64,000 bases of DNA from Ruania suaedae (GTDB lineage: Bacteria; Actinomycetota; Actinomycetes; Actinomycetales; Beutenbergiaceae), in contig NZ_CP088018.1 in the NCBI RefSeq assembly GCF_021049265.1, positions 2,108,001 to 2,172,000 on the forward strand, given 5' to 3'. A program made the position numbers and the translations under genes. The notes below the pieces were generated by a model. It did no database searches and was not told the origin of the DNA. It was given only the letters and a program-made list of their open reading frames with translations. Below are positions 41,408-50,460 of this stretch, in pieces. Numbering within the stretch: the stretch's first letter is position 1; each line of letters begins with the position of its first letter.

Positions 41408-43096
41408 TCAGCTCACTCGAGCGCGGCGGACCAGCAGCAGCACGGCACCGGCCGCGAGCAGACCGAGCGTGAGCAGCGCCGGAATCATCGGCTCGCCACC
41501 GGTCTCGGGGAGCTCGTCCTGGGCCGGAATCTCGCTGGGCGTCTCAGCAGGTGTCTCAGCAGGCGTCTCGCTGGGCTCCGGCGTCTCCGTCGGCGAGTCG
41601 GTCTCGGTCGGCGTGGGGGTCGGCGTGGGAGCAACGTCCACCGTGACGACCGCCTGAGCCTCCGAGGCGGAGTAGGTCGCATCGCCCGCGTAGCTCGCGC
41701 TCAGGTCGTAGTCACCCGCCGCCGGCTCCCAGGTGAGGGTGGCCACGCCGTCGACGATCTCCGCGCTTCCGATCGTCGTCTCGCCCTCGACGAACGTCAC
41801 CGTTCCGGAGACCGGTCCGATGCCCTCTCCCGCGGTGGTCTCGGCGTCGTTGACAGTGGCCGTCAGCACCACCTCCTCGCCCTCGACCGGCGACTCGGGG
41901 TCGGTGGTGAGCGTCGTGGCAGAGGCGCGCGGGCCCGCCACCAGCGTGAGGGCCTCAGCGGTGGTGTCGTAGTGCCCGCCGTCGTCGGTGTAGACCAGAT
42001 CGACGACGTACTCCCCCGTCTGCGGCGGAACGAACTCGACCTCCGCGGATGCCGTGAAGGGACCCGACCCCTCTGTGGTGACGTCCACGGTCTCGATCGT
42101 CGTCTGCTCACCGCCGGAGGTGACGAGGAAGGCGAGCGTGCCCGAGCCGCCCGCTGCATCGAACTGACCGATCTGGCCCGTGAGCGTCACCGAGTCACCG
42201 GCAAGCGGGGCCTCCGTGGAGGCCGAGACGGTGGCCGCCGTGTGGAGGTTCACGTAGCTGACCTCGATGAAACCCGCTGCTTGCTCGTTGGCGGATTCGG
42301 TGACCGCGACGTCTGCCGCCGCGAAGCCGGAGCCGCCGCCGCCGCCGCGGTAACCCGAGCCGGCAGCCGCACCACCGTAGTAGCCGCCGCCACCGCCGCC
42401 GGCGCCGGTGCCACCGTAGTTGGCGGCAGTCTGGCCCGAGCCGGGCGTGAAGGTCGCGCCGTCGAATGACGCCTGGGGCCCGCCCCGGTATCCGGCAGCC
42501 GACACGGTCGCGCCGGCGGCGTGGTGGTCCGGATCTGCGGGCGCTGCGTCGGGGCCACTGCCGGTGAATCCGCCATCGCCGCCGTAGCCGTCTCCGCCGA
42601 ACTCAAAGTCCGCGTCCTGGTCGCGGGAGCCGCCGCCACCACCACCGGCGATCAGCAGCGGTTCCCACGAGCCTGCGTCCTCGGCGAACACGAAGCTGCC
42701 GCCACCGCCGCCGGCGCCGTAGCCGTTGCCGAAGCTGCTGGCACCACCGCCGTACCCGCCTGCGCCGCCGTCGCTGCTGTTGTGCCCCCGGTCGCCGACG
42801 ACGAACGCGAGCTCATCTCCGGGCTCCACGCTGAGGACGGTCTCGATCCGGCCGCCGGCGCCGCCGTCGGAGAAGTAGTTGCCGCCCGCTCCTGCGGCCA
42901 CGGTCAGGGAGAGCTCCTCCACGCCGTCGGGAACGGTCCAGAGCACAGGCTCGCCGGTGACGTTCAGGAGTTCAGTACAGGTGGGCGCCTCGCCGCATTC
43001 CTCCGGCGGCGCGGCGGTGGCGGAGACCGGCCCGAGGGCGGCAGTCACCACCAGGGCACCCAGTGCGACAAGGGCAGGCTTTCGTGCGCGCTTCAT
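41408..43096 (-). CDS. Glycine-rich LPXTG surface protein with Ig-like repeats
   Basis: The 562-residue protein has a signal peptide (KPALVALGALVVTAALGPVSATAA). A glycine-rich domain follows (about 65-270, with runs such as GAGGYGGGASSFGNGYGAGG), then two bacterial Ig-like (Big_3_5-type) domains near 285-390 and 395-488 (TTLTTDPESPVEGEEVVLTA), and a Pro/Thr/Glu spacer with PAETPAETP repeats. The end is LPETGG, a membrane helix and RRARVS. It would be anchored to the wall by sortase. The role, such as adhesion or surface coating, cannot be read from sequence. Confidence 0.85.
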   Translation of the reverse strand: MKRARKPALVALGALVVTAALGPVSATAAPPEECGEAPTCTELLNVTGEPVLWTVPDGVEELSLTVAAGAGGNYFSDGGAGGRIETVLSVEPGDELAFVVGDRGHNSSDGGAGGYGGGASSFGNGYGAGGGGGSFVFAEDAGSWEPLLIAGGGGGGSRDQDADFEFGGDGYGGDGGFTGSGPDAAPADPDHHAAGATVSAAGYRGGPQASFDGATFTPGSGQTAANYGGTGAGGGGGGYYGGAAAGSGYRGGGGGSGFAAADVAVTESANEQAAGFIEVSYVNLHTAATVSASTEAPLAGDSVTLTGQIGQFDAAGGSGTLAFLVTSGGEQTTIETVDVTTEGSGPFTASAEVEFVPPQTGEYVVDLVYTDDGGHYDTTAEALTLVAGPRASATTLTTDPESPVEGEEVVLTATVNDAETTAGEGIGPVSGTVTFVEGETTIGSAEIVDGVATLTWEPAAGDYDLSASYAGDATYSASEAQAVVTVDVAPTPTPTPTETDSPTETPEPSETPAETPAETPSEIPAQDELPETGGEPMIPALLTLGLLAAGAVLLLVRRARVS

Positions 43097-43188
43097 CGAG
43101 GTCGATCTCCCAGATCTGGCGTGGCGGTGCCGGCCAACCGCCAGCAGGGCTGTACGACTGTATCAATGCTCCCAAGTGATGGAAAGGG

Positions 43189-44124
43189 TCAGACCTCCAC
43201 CTGCCGGCGATACTCCCGCGGTGTCATCCCGCACGCCCGCGTCACGTGCGCGTAGTAGCTCGACAGCGAGCCGAAACCGGCCGCCTCGGCGATCTCGGTG
43301 GAGGACATCGCCGACGTCAGCAGCAGCCGCTGCGCCTCGGCCACCCGGCACATGGTCAGGTACTCCCCGATCGTGACGCCCACCGCCCGGCGGAAGACCG
43401 TCATGGCGTGCGACGGCGTGAGGTGGACCGAGCGGGCGACGTCGCCCACGCTCACCTCGCCCCGGAAGCCGTCGACGACGTATTGCGCCATTCGTAGGGC
43501 GTGCCCCGCCTCCCCGGCACGGCCGCCCGCCCGGGGCCGGGCGCCGTCGGGGCCCTCGGGACGGTGGGTGCCGCCGTCGGAGAAGCCGGCGACGACGGGG
43601 TTCGCGCGCAGGATCCGGCGCACCGCCGCCTGGATCTCGAGCAGGGCGATCCCTGCGGTGGCCTCCTCCCCGATCTCTTCCAGCCAGGTGGAGACCATGG
43701 CGGCGAGCCGGTCCCGCAGCGCCGGCTCGTCGGTGACGAGCGGCATCGCCTGCATCAGCCGCTGCATGTCCGCCTCGGCGAGCCCCCAGCTGAGCACCGT
43801 GGAGAACGGCACATGCACCCAGCAGGTCTCCCCCGCCATGTCGGACTCCGCGCGATCCTCGACCAGGCCGTGCGGCTGCGTGGCCCAGAACATCGCGATC
43901 TGCCCCTCGCGCAGCACCAGCGGTCGGCCGGCGTAGAGGTAGCGCAACTCCCCCCGCAGGACGATGTTGATCTCGAGATCGTCGTGGCGGTGCAGCGTCA
44001 GCATCGCGGGCGGCTCCCCGCGGCGGCACCACAACGCCGGCTGCTCGGTGATCACCCGGCGGGGAGCACCCGTGCTTGTCCGGCCCGTGCTTGTCCGGCC
44101 CGGGCTTGTCCGATCGGCGCGCAT
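43189..44124 (-). CDS. AraC family regulator with cupin sensor domain
   Basis: The 311-residue regulator has an N-terminal cupin (LTLHRHDDLEINIVLRGELRYLYAGRPLVL near residue 42, AMFWATQPHGL near 78) and a C-terminal AraC double HTH (VSVGDVARSVHLTPSHAMTVFRRAVG near 225, STEIAEAAGFGSLSSYYAHVTRACGMTPREYRR near 275). It is divergent from the alpha-galactosidase operon and probably activates it with the sugar as ligand. The first 20 codons are a 15-bp tandem repeat, so the true start may be later. Confidence 0.88.
   Translation of the reverse strand: MRADRTSPGRTSTGRTSTGAPRRVITEQPALWCRRGEPPAMLTLHRHDDLEINIVLRGELRYLYAGRPLVLREGQIAMFWATQPHGLVEDRAESDMAGETCWVHVPFSTVLSWGLAEADMQRLMQAMPLVTDEPALRDRLAAMVSTWLEEIGEEATAGIALLEIQAAVRRILRANPVVAGFSDGGTHRPEGPDGARPRAGGRAGEAGHALRMAQYVVDGFRGEVSVGDVARSVHLTPSHAMTVFRRAVGVTIGEYLTMCRVAEAQRLLLTSAMSSTEIAEAAGFGSLSSYYAHVTRACGMTPREYRRQVEV
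44071..44115 (-). repeat. 15-bp tandem repeat at the AraC gene 5' end
   Basis: Three 15-bp units (44071-44085, 44086-44100, 44101-44115), the first two identical (cgtgcttgtccggcc), encode an RTSTG-type pentapeptide repeat at the regulator's N terminus. Confidence 0.85.
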
Positions 44125-44128
44125 CTGC

Positions 44129-44142
44129 CGATCCTAGGATCG
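44129..44142. promoter_or_regulatory. 14-bp perfect palindrome in the AraC/GH4 divergent region
   Basis: CGATCCTAGGATCG is self-complementary over its whole length and lies five bases upstream of the AraC start and 67 bp upstream of the GH4 start. A partial copy, GGATCC, follows at 44146. It is a candidate operator or, in the regulator's leader, a site for autoregulation. Confidence 0.5.
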
Positions 44143-44209
44143 AAGGATCCTGGAAGAATGACGAACCAGGCCGCGAGATTCCGAGAACCGGCCTGCGTAC
44201 GTTGACGAT

Positions 44210-45607
44210 ATGAGTACAACGACGTTCGTCACGAACCCGAAGATCGCCATCATCGGAGCCGGGGGCTTCGTCTTCCCGTTCCGCCTGATCGGCGACATCC
44301 TCAGCTTTCCCGCCCTGCGCGAGTCGACCCTGTGCCTGATGGACATCGACCCGGCACGGCTGGACCCGGTGGCCGATGCCAGCGAGGAACTCGTGGCCCA
44401 CCACGGCTTCACCACCACCGTCCAGCGCACCACCGACCGCCGCGAGGCCCTGGCCGGCGCCGAAGTCGTCATCATCACCTTCCAGGTGGGCGGCGTCGCC
44501 TCCTACAAGCACGACGTGGAGATCCCCCGCACGTACGGCATCGACCAGACCGTCGGGGACACCCTCGGCCCGGGCGGGGTGTTCCGCTTCCTGCGCTCGG
44601 TGGATGCCTACGACGAGATCGCCGACGACGCCCGCGAGCTCTGCCCGGACGCGACCTTCATCAACTACGCCAACCCGATGGCCATGGCCACGGCGTACCT
44701 GAACGCGAAGGGGCTGAACGCCGTCGGGCTCTGCCACAGCGTGCAGGGCACCACCCGCATGCTCGCGCGCACCCTCGGGGTGCCGTACGAGGAGGTCAGC
44801 TACCGCTGCGCGGGGATCAACCACCAGTCCTGGATCCTGGAGTTCCGCCACGGTCAGGAGGACCTGTACCCGCGGCTGCACGAGGTGATGGGCGAGCGTC
44901 ACCAGCGCGGGCGCGGCGCCGCGCAAATCGCCGGGGACGACGGCGATCACAGCGAGGCGGCCGAGGAGATGAGCTCCTACGAGGGCGGCAACGAGCAGGT
45001 GCGCACCGCGATCATGTCCCACTTCGGCAAGTTCCAGACCGAGTCCTCCCACCACGCCTCGGAGTACCTGCCCTACTTCCGCAAGGACGCCGCGACCGTC
45101 GAGGAGTACATCCCGCAGCGCTGGGACTACTACGAGATCTGCGCCGCGCACGATGAGCAGGGCGACATCGCCGGGCAGCTGGAGAAGATGAAGGAGCAGC
45201 TGAAGGCCTCGGTGGAGTACGGGGCGATGATCGTCAACTCCCTGGTCACCGGCACCCCGAGCGTCGTCTACGGCAACACCCCCAACCGCGGGGTGCTGAT
45301 CGAGAACCTGCCCGCCGATGCGTGCGTGGAGGTGCCCTGCCTGGTGGACTCCCGTGGCGTGCAGCCGACGGCGGTCGGTGCGTTGCCGCCGCAGCTCGCC
45401 GCGCTCAACCGCACCAACATCAACGTCCAGACGCTGGCCGTGGAGGCCGCGCTCCACGGCGATCGCGAGCACATGTTCCACGCCGTGGCGCTCGACCCGT
45501 TGACCGGGGCGAAGCTGACGCTGGAGGAGATCCGGGCGATGACCGATGAGCTGGTCGCCGCGCACGGGGACATGCTGCCGGAGCGGTTGCGAGGGGTGGC
45601 CGGCTGA
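44210..45607 (+). CDS. melA: Alpha-galactosidase/alpha-glucosidase, GH4 family
   Basis: The 465-residue NAD+- and metal-dependent glycosidase has the Rossmann segment KIAIIGAGGFVFPFRLIGDI near residue 11, EIPRTYGIDQTVGDTLGPGG near 105, INYANPMAMATAYLN near 152, the metal-binding GLCHSVQGTTRM near 178 (Cys/His) and GINHQSWILEF near 203 (His). GH4 enzymes hydrolyse alpha-galactosides or alpha-glucosides in the cytosol through a redox-elimination mechanism. This pattern fits MelA-type alpha-galactosidases best. It leads an ABC sugar import operon. Confidence 0.9.
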   Translation: MSTTTFVTNPKIAIIGAGGFVFPFRLIGDILSFPALRESTLCLMDIDPARLDPVADASEELVAHHGFTTTVQRTTDRREALAGAEVVIITFQVGGVASYKHDVEIPRTYGIDQTVGDTLGPGGVFRFLRSVDAYDEIADDARELCPDATFINYANPMAMATAYLNAKGLNAVGLCHSVQGTTRMLARTLGVPYEEVSYRCAGINHQSWILEFRHGQEDLYPRLHEVMGERHQRGRGAAQIAGDDGDHSEAAEEMSSYEGGNEQVRTAIMSHFGKFQTESSHHASEYLPYFRKDAATVEEYIPQRWDYYEICAAHDEQGDIAGQLEKMKEQLKASVEYGAMIVNSLVTGTPSVVYGNTPNRGVLIENLPADACVEVPCLVDSRGVQPTAVGALPPQLAALNRTNINVQTLAVEAALHGDREHMFHAVALDPLTGAKLTLEEIRAMTDELVAAHGDMLPERLRGVAG

Positions 45608-45658
45608 GGCGAGAGGCCGAGCCCGAGAGAACGACGCGACTCGACGGAGAGGACCAGC

Positions 45659-46942
45659 GTGAGCACTCCACCCATCCCGCGCCGCACGATCCTGGCTGCG
45701 GCCGGGATCTCCATGGCCGGGGCCCTGGCCGCGTGCAGCGGCGCGGAGACCGGTACCAAGCACCTACGGCTGTCTTCGTGGAACATCCCGCCCGACCTGG
45801 TCAGCTACCAGGAGATCGCCGACGAGTTCGTGGCCGCCCACCCGGGCACGTCGGTGGCCGTGGAGGTCACCACGGGCGCCTTCCACCAGTGGTTCATCAC
45901 CCGGCTCGCGGCGGACATGGCCCCCGACGTCATCCGCCTGACCCCGCAGCAGATCGGCCGGTACGCCGCCAACGGCAGCCTGGTGGATCTCTCGGGGCAG
46001 GTGCCCGGGGACTACGAGCAGGACTGGTCGGAGGCCTTCTGGGCGATCGGGCAGCGCAACGACGGGTTGTTCGGGGTGTTCCAGCACACCGACAACTTCC
46101 TCACCTACTACCACCGCCCGATGATGGAGGAGATCGGTGTCACCCCGCCGGAGCGGCTGGAGGACGCCTGGCACTGGGACGAGTTCCTCGAGATCGCCCG
46201 GGAGGTCAAGCAGGTCACCGGCCGCTACGGCTTCGGCTACGGCTGGAGCGGCGCCGAGACCGCGTACCGCTGGATGCCGTTGATCTACCAGAACGGTGGC
46301 GCGTTCCTCGGTGAGGACGGGCAGACGCCGTCGATGGACACCGAGGAGGCGATCGGGGCCCTTGCCTTCGGCCGCCAGTGGTACGAGGAGGGCCTGGTCA
46401 GCCCCAGCAACATGGCCAAGTCCGGCGGCGGGCACGTCGCCCACGACCTGTTCACCACCGGCCAGATCGGCATGGTGCTGACCAACCCCGAGGGGATCGG
46501 CGACTTCGAGGAGGCGATGCCCGGCGAGTGGGGCGTGGCCCCGATGATCCGCAACGTCGGGGAGGCCTCGGACCTGGGCGGCAACGCCCTCGCCGTCACG
46601 AAGTCCTCCAAGCACCCCGAGCTGGCCGCCGAGCTCGTCGCGCACATCACCAGCCGGGCGAACATGCAGAAGTTCTGCCAGGACGGCAACTGGATCCCCA
46701 CCCGCAGCTCCCTGGACGCGGCCGACATCGGCTACGCCGACCACGAGGACGTCATGCAGTTGTTCATCGATCAGGGCGCGACGATCCCGCTGTCGATGGT
46801 GCGCGCCCAGTCCGGGCAGTACTTCAGCTCCCTGAACGCGGTGTTCGCGGACTACCTGGACCTGTGCCTGCTCGGTCAGCTGAGCCCGCAGGAGACCTCG
46901 AACCAGATGATGGAGGCGATGCGCAGTGTCACGGCCCGCTGA
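45659..46942 (+). CDS. Sugar ABC transporter substrate-binding lipoprotein
   Basis: The 427-residue binding protein has a signal with twin Arg (RRTILAAAGISMAGALAAC), lipobox Cys about residue 25, so Tat export is possible. The SBP_bac_1 fold shows LRLSSWNIPPDLVSYQEIAD near 36 and FTTGQIGMVLTNPEGIGDF near 263. The ligand is probably an alpha-galactoside, given the GH4 gene upstream. Its 3' end overlaps the permease start by 17 bases. A GAGAGGA lies upstream of the GTG. Confidence 0.9.
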   Translation: MSTPPIPRRTILAAAGISMAGALAACSGAETGTKHLRLSSWNIPPDLVSYQEIADEFVAAHPGTSVAVEVTTGAFHQWFITRLAADMAPDVIRLTPQQIGRYAANGSLVDLSGQVPGDYEQDWSEAFWAIGQRNDGLFGVFQHTDNFLTYYHRPMMEEIGVTPPERLEDAWHWDEFLEIAREVKQVTGRYGFGYGWSGAETAYRWMPLIYQNGGAFLGEDGQTPSMDTEEAIGALAFGRQWYEEGLVSPSNMAKSGGGHVAHDLFTTGQIGMVLTNPEGIGDFEEAMPGEWGVAPMIRNVGEASDLGGNALAVTKSSKHPELAAELVAHITSRANMQKFCQDGNWIPTRSSLDAADIGYADHEDVMQLFIDQGATIPLSMVRAQSGQYFSSLNAVFADYLDLCLLGQLSPQETSNQMMEAMRSVTAR

Positions 46943-47834
46943 GACCGCCCGGCGCGCGAAGACCGGTGGCCGGACGGGCAAGTTCACGCCGTACGTGTTC
47001 GTGGGCCCCGCCGCGATCCTCTTCGCCGCCTTCTCGCTGATCCCGATGATCATCGCGATCACCCTGAGCTTCCAGGAGACCCAGTCCCTGGGCGACGGGC
47101 AGTTCGTGGGCACCGCCAACTTCGAACGGATGGCGGGCGATCCGCTGTTCCACACCGCGATCGTGAACACGCTGCTGTTCACCCTCGGCACCGTGCCCAC
47201 GTCGATGATCGTGGGCTTGGCGCTCGCGGTCGCGCTGAACCGGCCGCTGCCGGGGCGCGGGCTGCTGCGGGCACTGTTCTTCGTACCGATGGTCGCCGCC
47301 GGCGTGGTGGTCGGGGTGGTGATGTCGTGGATCTTCAACGTCGACTACGGCGTGGTCAACAACCTGCTCCGGACACTCGGTCTGGACGGCGTGCCGTGGC
47401 TGACCTCGCCGAACCTGGCGATGGTCACGCTGATCCTGGTGGTGGTCTGGACCCGGGTGGGGTTCTGCATGGTGATCTACCTCGGAGCCCTGCAGTCCAT
47501 CCCGGCCGAGCTGAAGGAGGCCGCAGCGATCGACGGCGCCAACCGGTGGGCGCGCTTTCGCAGCATCACCCTGCCGATGCTGACGCCGACGACGTCGATC
47601 CTGATGATCCTCAACGTGGTCTTCTCCCTGCAGGCCTTCGACATCATCTACGTGATGACCGGCGGCGGGCCCGGGTTCTCCACCACCGTGCTCATCCAGT
47701 ACGTCTTCCGCTCGGCCTTCCAGGACGCCAGCCTCGGGTACGCCGCAGCGCTGGGCTTGGTGCTCGTGGCGATCCTGCTGGTGTTCACGTTCTTCCGGCA
47801 ACGCATCACCAAGAGGGCGGAGGCCTACCTGTGA
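46926..47834 (+). CDS. Carbohydrate ABC transporter permease, MalF type
   Basis: The 302-residue CUT1 permease has six predicted helices, the EAA loop ELKEAAAIDGANRWARFRSI near residue 195, and IIYVMTGGGPGFSTTVLIQY near 240. The GTG at 46926 lies 17 bases inside the binding-protein gene, so translation is coupled. Its stop overlaps the next GTG by four bases. Confidence 0.92.
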   Translation: MSRPAETARRAKTGGRTGKFTPYVFVGPAAILFAAFSLIPMIIAITLSFQETQSLGDGQFVGTANFERMAGDPLFHTAIVNTLLFTLGTVPTSMIVGLALAVALNRPLPGRGLLRALFFVPMVAAGVVVGVVMSWIFNVDYGVVNNLLRTLGLDGVPWLTSPNLAMVTLILVVVWTRVGFCMVIYLGALQSIPAELKEAAAIDGANRWARFRSITLPMLTPTTSILMILNVVFSLQAFDIIYVMTGGGPGFSTTVLIQYVFRSAFQDASLGYAAALGLVLVAILLVFTFFRQRITKRAEAYL

Positions 47835-48709
47835 CCGCGATGACCCGAACCCCCAGCCACACCACCGACAGGGACCGGCGGCGGCAACGCACCAGTCCGA
47901 GGACGTGGCTGCTGGTGGCCGTGCTCGCGGCCGTCGCCATCCTGATGGTCTTCCCGCTGTACTGGATGGTGGTCTCCGCCTTCACTCCCGGCGGGCAGTC
48001 GCAGAGCTCGGACTTCTACCTGTGGCCGAGCGAGCCGACGCTGACCAACTACGCGGAGGTCTTCGAGACCCAGCCGGTATGGCGCTGGATCGGCAACTCG
48101 CTGTTCATCACCATCGTCACCACGGTGATCTCGGTGGTGGTCTCCCTGGGCGCCGGGTACGCGCTGGCGAAGTTCCGGTTCTGGGGCAAGGGGCTGCTCT
48201 ACACCGCGTTCCTGCTCACCATCATGATCCCGATCCAGGTGACCCTGGTGCCCTCGTTCCTGGTGGTCGCCCGGCTGGGGCTGGTGGACTCACCGTGGGC
48301 GGTGATCCTGCCGACGGCGTTCGATGTGGTCGGGATCTTCATCGCCCGCCAGTTCATGCTGTCGGTGCCCGACGCCCTCGTGGAGGCCTCCCGCCTGGAC
48401 GGCGCCGGGGAGATGCGCACGTTCCGCTCGGTGGTGCTGCCCACGTGCGGGCCGCTGATCGGGGTGCTGGTGATCCTGTCCTTCATGGCCAAGTGGAACG
48501 ACTTCCTGTGGCCGCTCGTGGTGCTGCAGGGCAACGAGAGCTTCACCGTGCCGGTGGGGCTGTCGACCCTGACGAACAACCCGGCCTTCGGCTCCCCATG
48601 GGGCGCGGTGATGGCGGTGGCCTCGTTGACGGTGCTGCCGGTGCTGGCCGTGTTCCTGGTGTTCCAGCGTCAGTTCGTGCAGGGGATCGCGAGTACGGGG
48701 ATCAAGTGA
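47831..48709 (+). CDS. Carbohydrate ABC transporter permease, MalG type
   Basis: The 292-residue CUT1 permease has six predicted helices, the EAA loop ALVEASRLDGAGEMRTFRSV near residue 178 and the typical C-terminal FVQGIASTGIK. It is the last gene of the GH4 operon. As in the other two sugar operons, no ATPase is encoded nearby. Confidence 0.92.
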   Translation: MTAMTRTPSHTTDRDRRRQRTSPRTWLLVAVLAAVAILMVFPLYWMVVSAFTPGGQSQSSDFYLWPSEPTLTNYAEVFETQPVWRWIGNSLFITIVTTVISVVVSLGAGYALAKFRFWGKGLLYTAFLLTIMIPIQVTLVPSFLVVARLGLVDSPWAVILPTAFDVVGIFIARQFMLSVPDALVEASRLDGAGEMRTFRSVVLPTCGPLIGVLVILSFMAKWNDFLWPLVVLQGNESFTVPVGLSTLTNNPAFGSPWGAVMAVASLTVLPVLAVFLVFQRQFVQGIASTGIK

Positions 48710-48718
48710 GGTGGCGCC

Positions 48719-49609
48719 TCAGACGCCCTGCAGGAAGGTCTCATACCGGCGAGCGAGATGATCGCGGTGCGGGCGATCCCGAGGGCGCCGCGGTAAGGAC
48801 AGAGTCTGCCCGTGCATCTCTTGCAGGCCGTGCCGCAGCATCGGGCCGTCCTTCTCCTCCAGCAGTCGCCACGCGATGTGCACCCGGTAGTCGGGGCTCA
48901 CCCCGAGCATGTGCTGGTCGTAGGCCGCGTGGTGGATCTTGCACATGGCGAGGCCGTTGTCCACGGTCGGGGCGCCATCGGGGTGGCCGTCCGGAAGGAT
49001 GTGTGCGGCGTCCAGCAGCGATCCATGGTGCAGCCGACAGACGGTGCAGCGCGTCTCGTATGCCAGCAGTACCCGGGTGCGGAACGCCGGCTGGTGCAGG
49101 CGCTGCCGAGCGAGTCGCAGGGCGTACCGACGCTGCTCGGCCGAGAGCGCGTCGAGGCGCGAGAAGAAGCGAAACGACTCGTCCAGCGCGATCACGAAAG
49201 CGCGTTCGTCCGGCCGGTCGTCCACCACGTACACAGGAGCGACCGGCGTGTAGACGTTCGGCACCTCCTTGCGGAAGAGCAGCAGCGGCATCCCGGTCTC
49301 GTAGGCGACCCGGAGCTTCCGGTTGTCACCCGACCACGGGTCGCCAGATCGGTAGGCATAGTGCAGGAGCCCGTCCTCGGACTCGACGTCGTCGTACGGG
49401 CCGGAGGTCGAGCTCACGATCGACAACGTGGCGGACAGTGCTTGCGGGTTGCGAATGCCCCGCGAGTAGTCGATCACCGGGAGCTTCTCGCCGCCGTGGC
49501 GGTACGAGAGGAGCTCCTCGCGGAAGACGAATCCGCCGTTGGCCTCGGCACGCTCGGCCACCCAGCCGATGATGTGCTCCCGGAGCGCCCGCTCCATCGA
49601 TGACTCCAC
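48719..49609 (-). CDS. HNH endonuclease with N-terminal recognition-like domain
   Basis: The 296-residue protein ends in an HNH_2-type nuclease: CTVCRLHHGSLLDAAHILPD near residue 195, then VDNGLAMCKIHHAAYDQHMLGVSPDY near 222, with the His of AAHIL and the Cys/His metal ligands. The first 170 residues (PVIDYSRGIRNPQALSATLS near 43, GLLHYAYRSGDPWSGDNRKL near 80, GMPLLLFRKEV near 105) form a separate domain found in many actinobacterial HNH proteins; it looks SRA-like. A modification-dependent (type IV) restriction role is my inference. No methylase is nearby. Confidence 0.82.
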   Translation of the reverse strand: MESSMERALREHIIGWVAERAEANGGFVFREELLSYRHGGEKLPVIDYSRGIRNPQALSATLSIVSSTSGPYDDVESEDGLLHYAYRSGDPWSGDNRKLRVAYETGMPLLLFRKEVPNVYTPVAPVYVVDDRPDERAFVIALDESFRFFSRLDALSAEQRRYALRLARQRLHQPAFRTRVLLAYETRCTVCRLHHGSLLDAAHILPDGHPDGAPTVDNGLAMCKIHHAAYDQHMLGVSPDYRVHIAWRLLEEKDGPMLRHGLQEMHGQTLSLPRRPRDRPHRDHLARRYETFLQGV

Positions 49610-49692
49610 ATGCTGAGCTCAGCAGAGCGCCGGCCGGGGCGCAAGTGTCTGGTGGGCGAACGTCCCGACCGTGCCAGAGGTCTCCTCACCGT

Positions 49693-50109
49693 CTATCGCC
49701 CGAGGAGGCGCCATCCGAGGCTGTCGGCCGCCTTACGGTCGAACGTCACGGTCTCCGTGGCACCGAACTGTTCCATCGAACCTTGGATGAGCGCATCGGG
49801 GAAGTCGGCGCCCTGCTCGGCGAGATCCAGCGCTCTGACGACGGTCTCCCCGTCCTCGAACTCGAGGCAGTCGGTCTCGACCAGTTGTCGAATCACGGCA
49901 AGGGATCGCGCACGGTGCAGGCGCACGGATCGGGTGAGCACCCAGTACACCTCAGCCAAGGTCACGTGCGTGATGAAGCCTGGCTCCTGCGCGGTCAACG
50001 AGCCGAAGACCTCATCGGCGAGGCGGAACTGGTGGTCGTCGTCTCGCAGCAGGTAGCGCAGAAGCACATTCGTGTCGATCCCGACGAGGCGCGTCTCGCC
50101 CGCTGCCAT
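49693..50109 (-). CDS. vapC: PIN-domain toxin, VapC type
   Basis: The 138-residue PIN protein keeps the acidic active site: GIDTNVLLRYLLRDD (Asp about residue 11), TLAEVYWVL (Glu about 53), DFPDALIQG (Asp about 103) and TFDRKAADSLG (Asp about 123). It would cleave RNA, often tRNA, when not bound by the antitoxin. Its ATG shares one base with the stop of the AbrB-type antitoxin. Unlike the VapC fragment at 27330, it is intact. Confidence 0.88.
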   Translation of the reverse strand: MAAGETRLVGIDTNVLLRYLLRDDDHQFRLADEVFGSLTAQEPGFITHVTLAEVYWVLTRSVRLHRARSLAVIRQLVETDCLEFEDGETVVRALDLAEQGADFPDALIQGSMEQFGATETVTFDRKAADSLGWRLLGR

Positions 50110-50375
50110 CAGTGCGTGGACGATCCGCGCATGGCGTGTTCGGTAGCACCGGCGGCGACCGCTTCGTCCATGTCCTCTACCGTCACCGTGGCGCGGTCGG
50201 GATCATGGAGGACGCCGGCGAGATCCTCGATCTTGCCCGTCCGGGCAACCATCTCGTAGTGACCACTAGGGAGCCGGACGAACATCACCTTCGCACCGGG
50301 GGTGAGGTGCAGGTCGTCTCGCACGTCCTTGGGGATCGTGATCTGGCCCTTGCTGGTCATGGTGGCGGTGGACAT
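50109..50375 (-). CDS. vapB: AbrB/SpoVT-type antitoxin
   Basis: The 88-residue protein has an N-terminal swapped-hairpin AbrB DNA-binding domain (ATMTSKGQITIPKDVRDDLHL, GAKVMFVRLPSGHYEMV). The acidic C-terminal tail (VTVEDMDEAVAAGATEHAM) would wrap the toxin. AGGAGG lies six bases before ATG. It precedes and is coupled to vapC and is expected to repress its own promoter. Confidence 0.87.
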   Translation of the reverse strand: MSTATMTSKGQITIPKDVRDDLHLTPGAKVMFVRLPSGHYEMVARTGKIEDLAGVLHDPDRATVTVEDMDEAVAAGATEHAMRGSSTH

Positions 50376-50460
50376 GGGAGCCTCCTGTCATTTCTCAGCA
50401 AATCTTACCTTCTGCCCGATGTAAGGCCAGAGCGCGAAAGTGTCTCAGCGCCTCGGTGGG

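Noticed and set aside
43163-45763. 866-codon minus-strand frame over the AraC and GH4 genes
   Set aside because: It runs antisense to the GH4 alpha-galactosidase, which has all catalytic motifs, and is compositionally a shadow.
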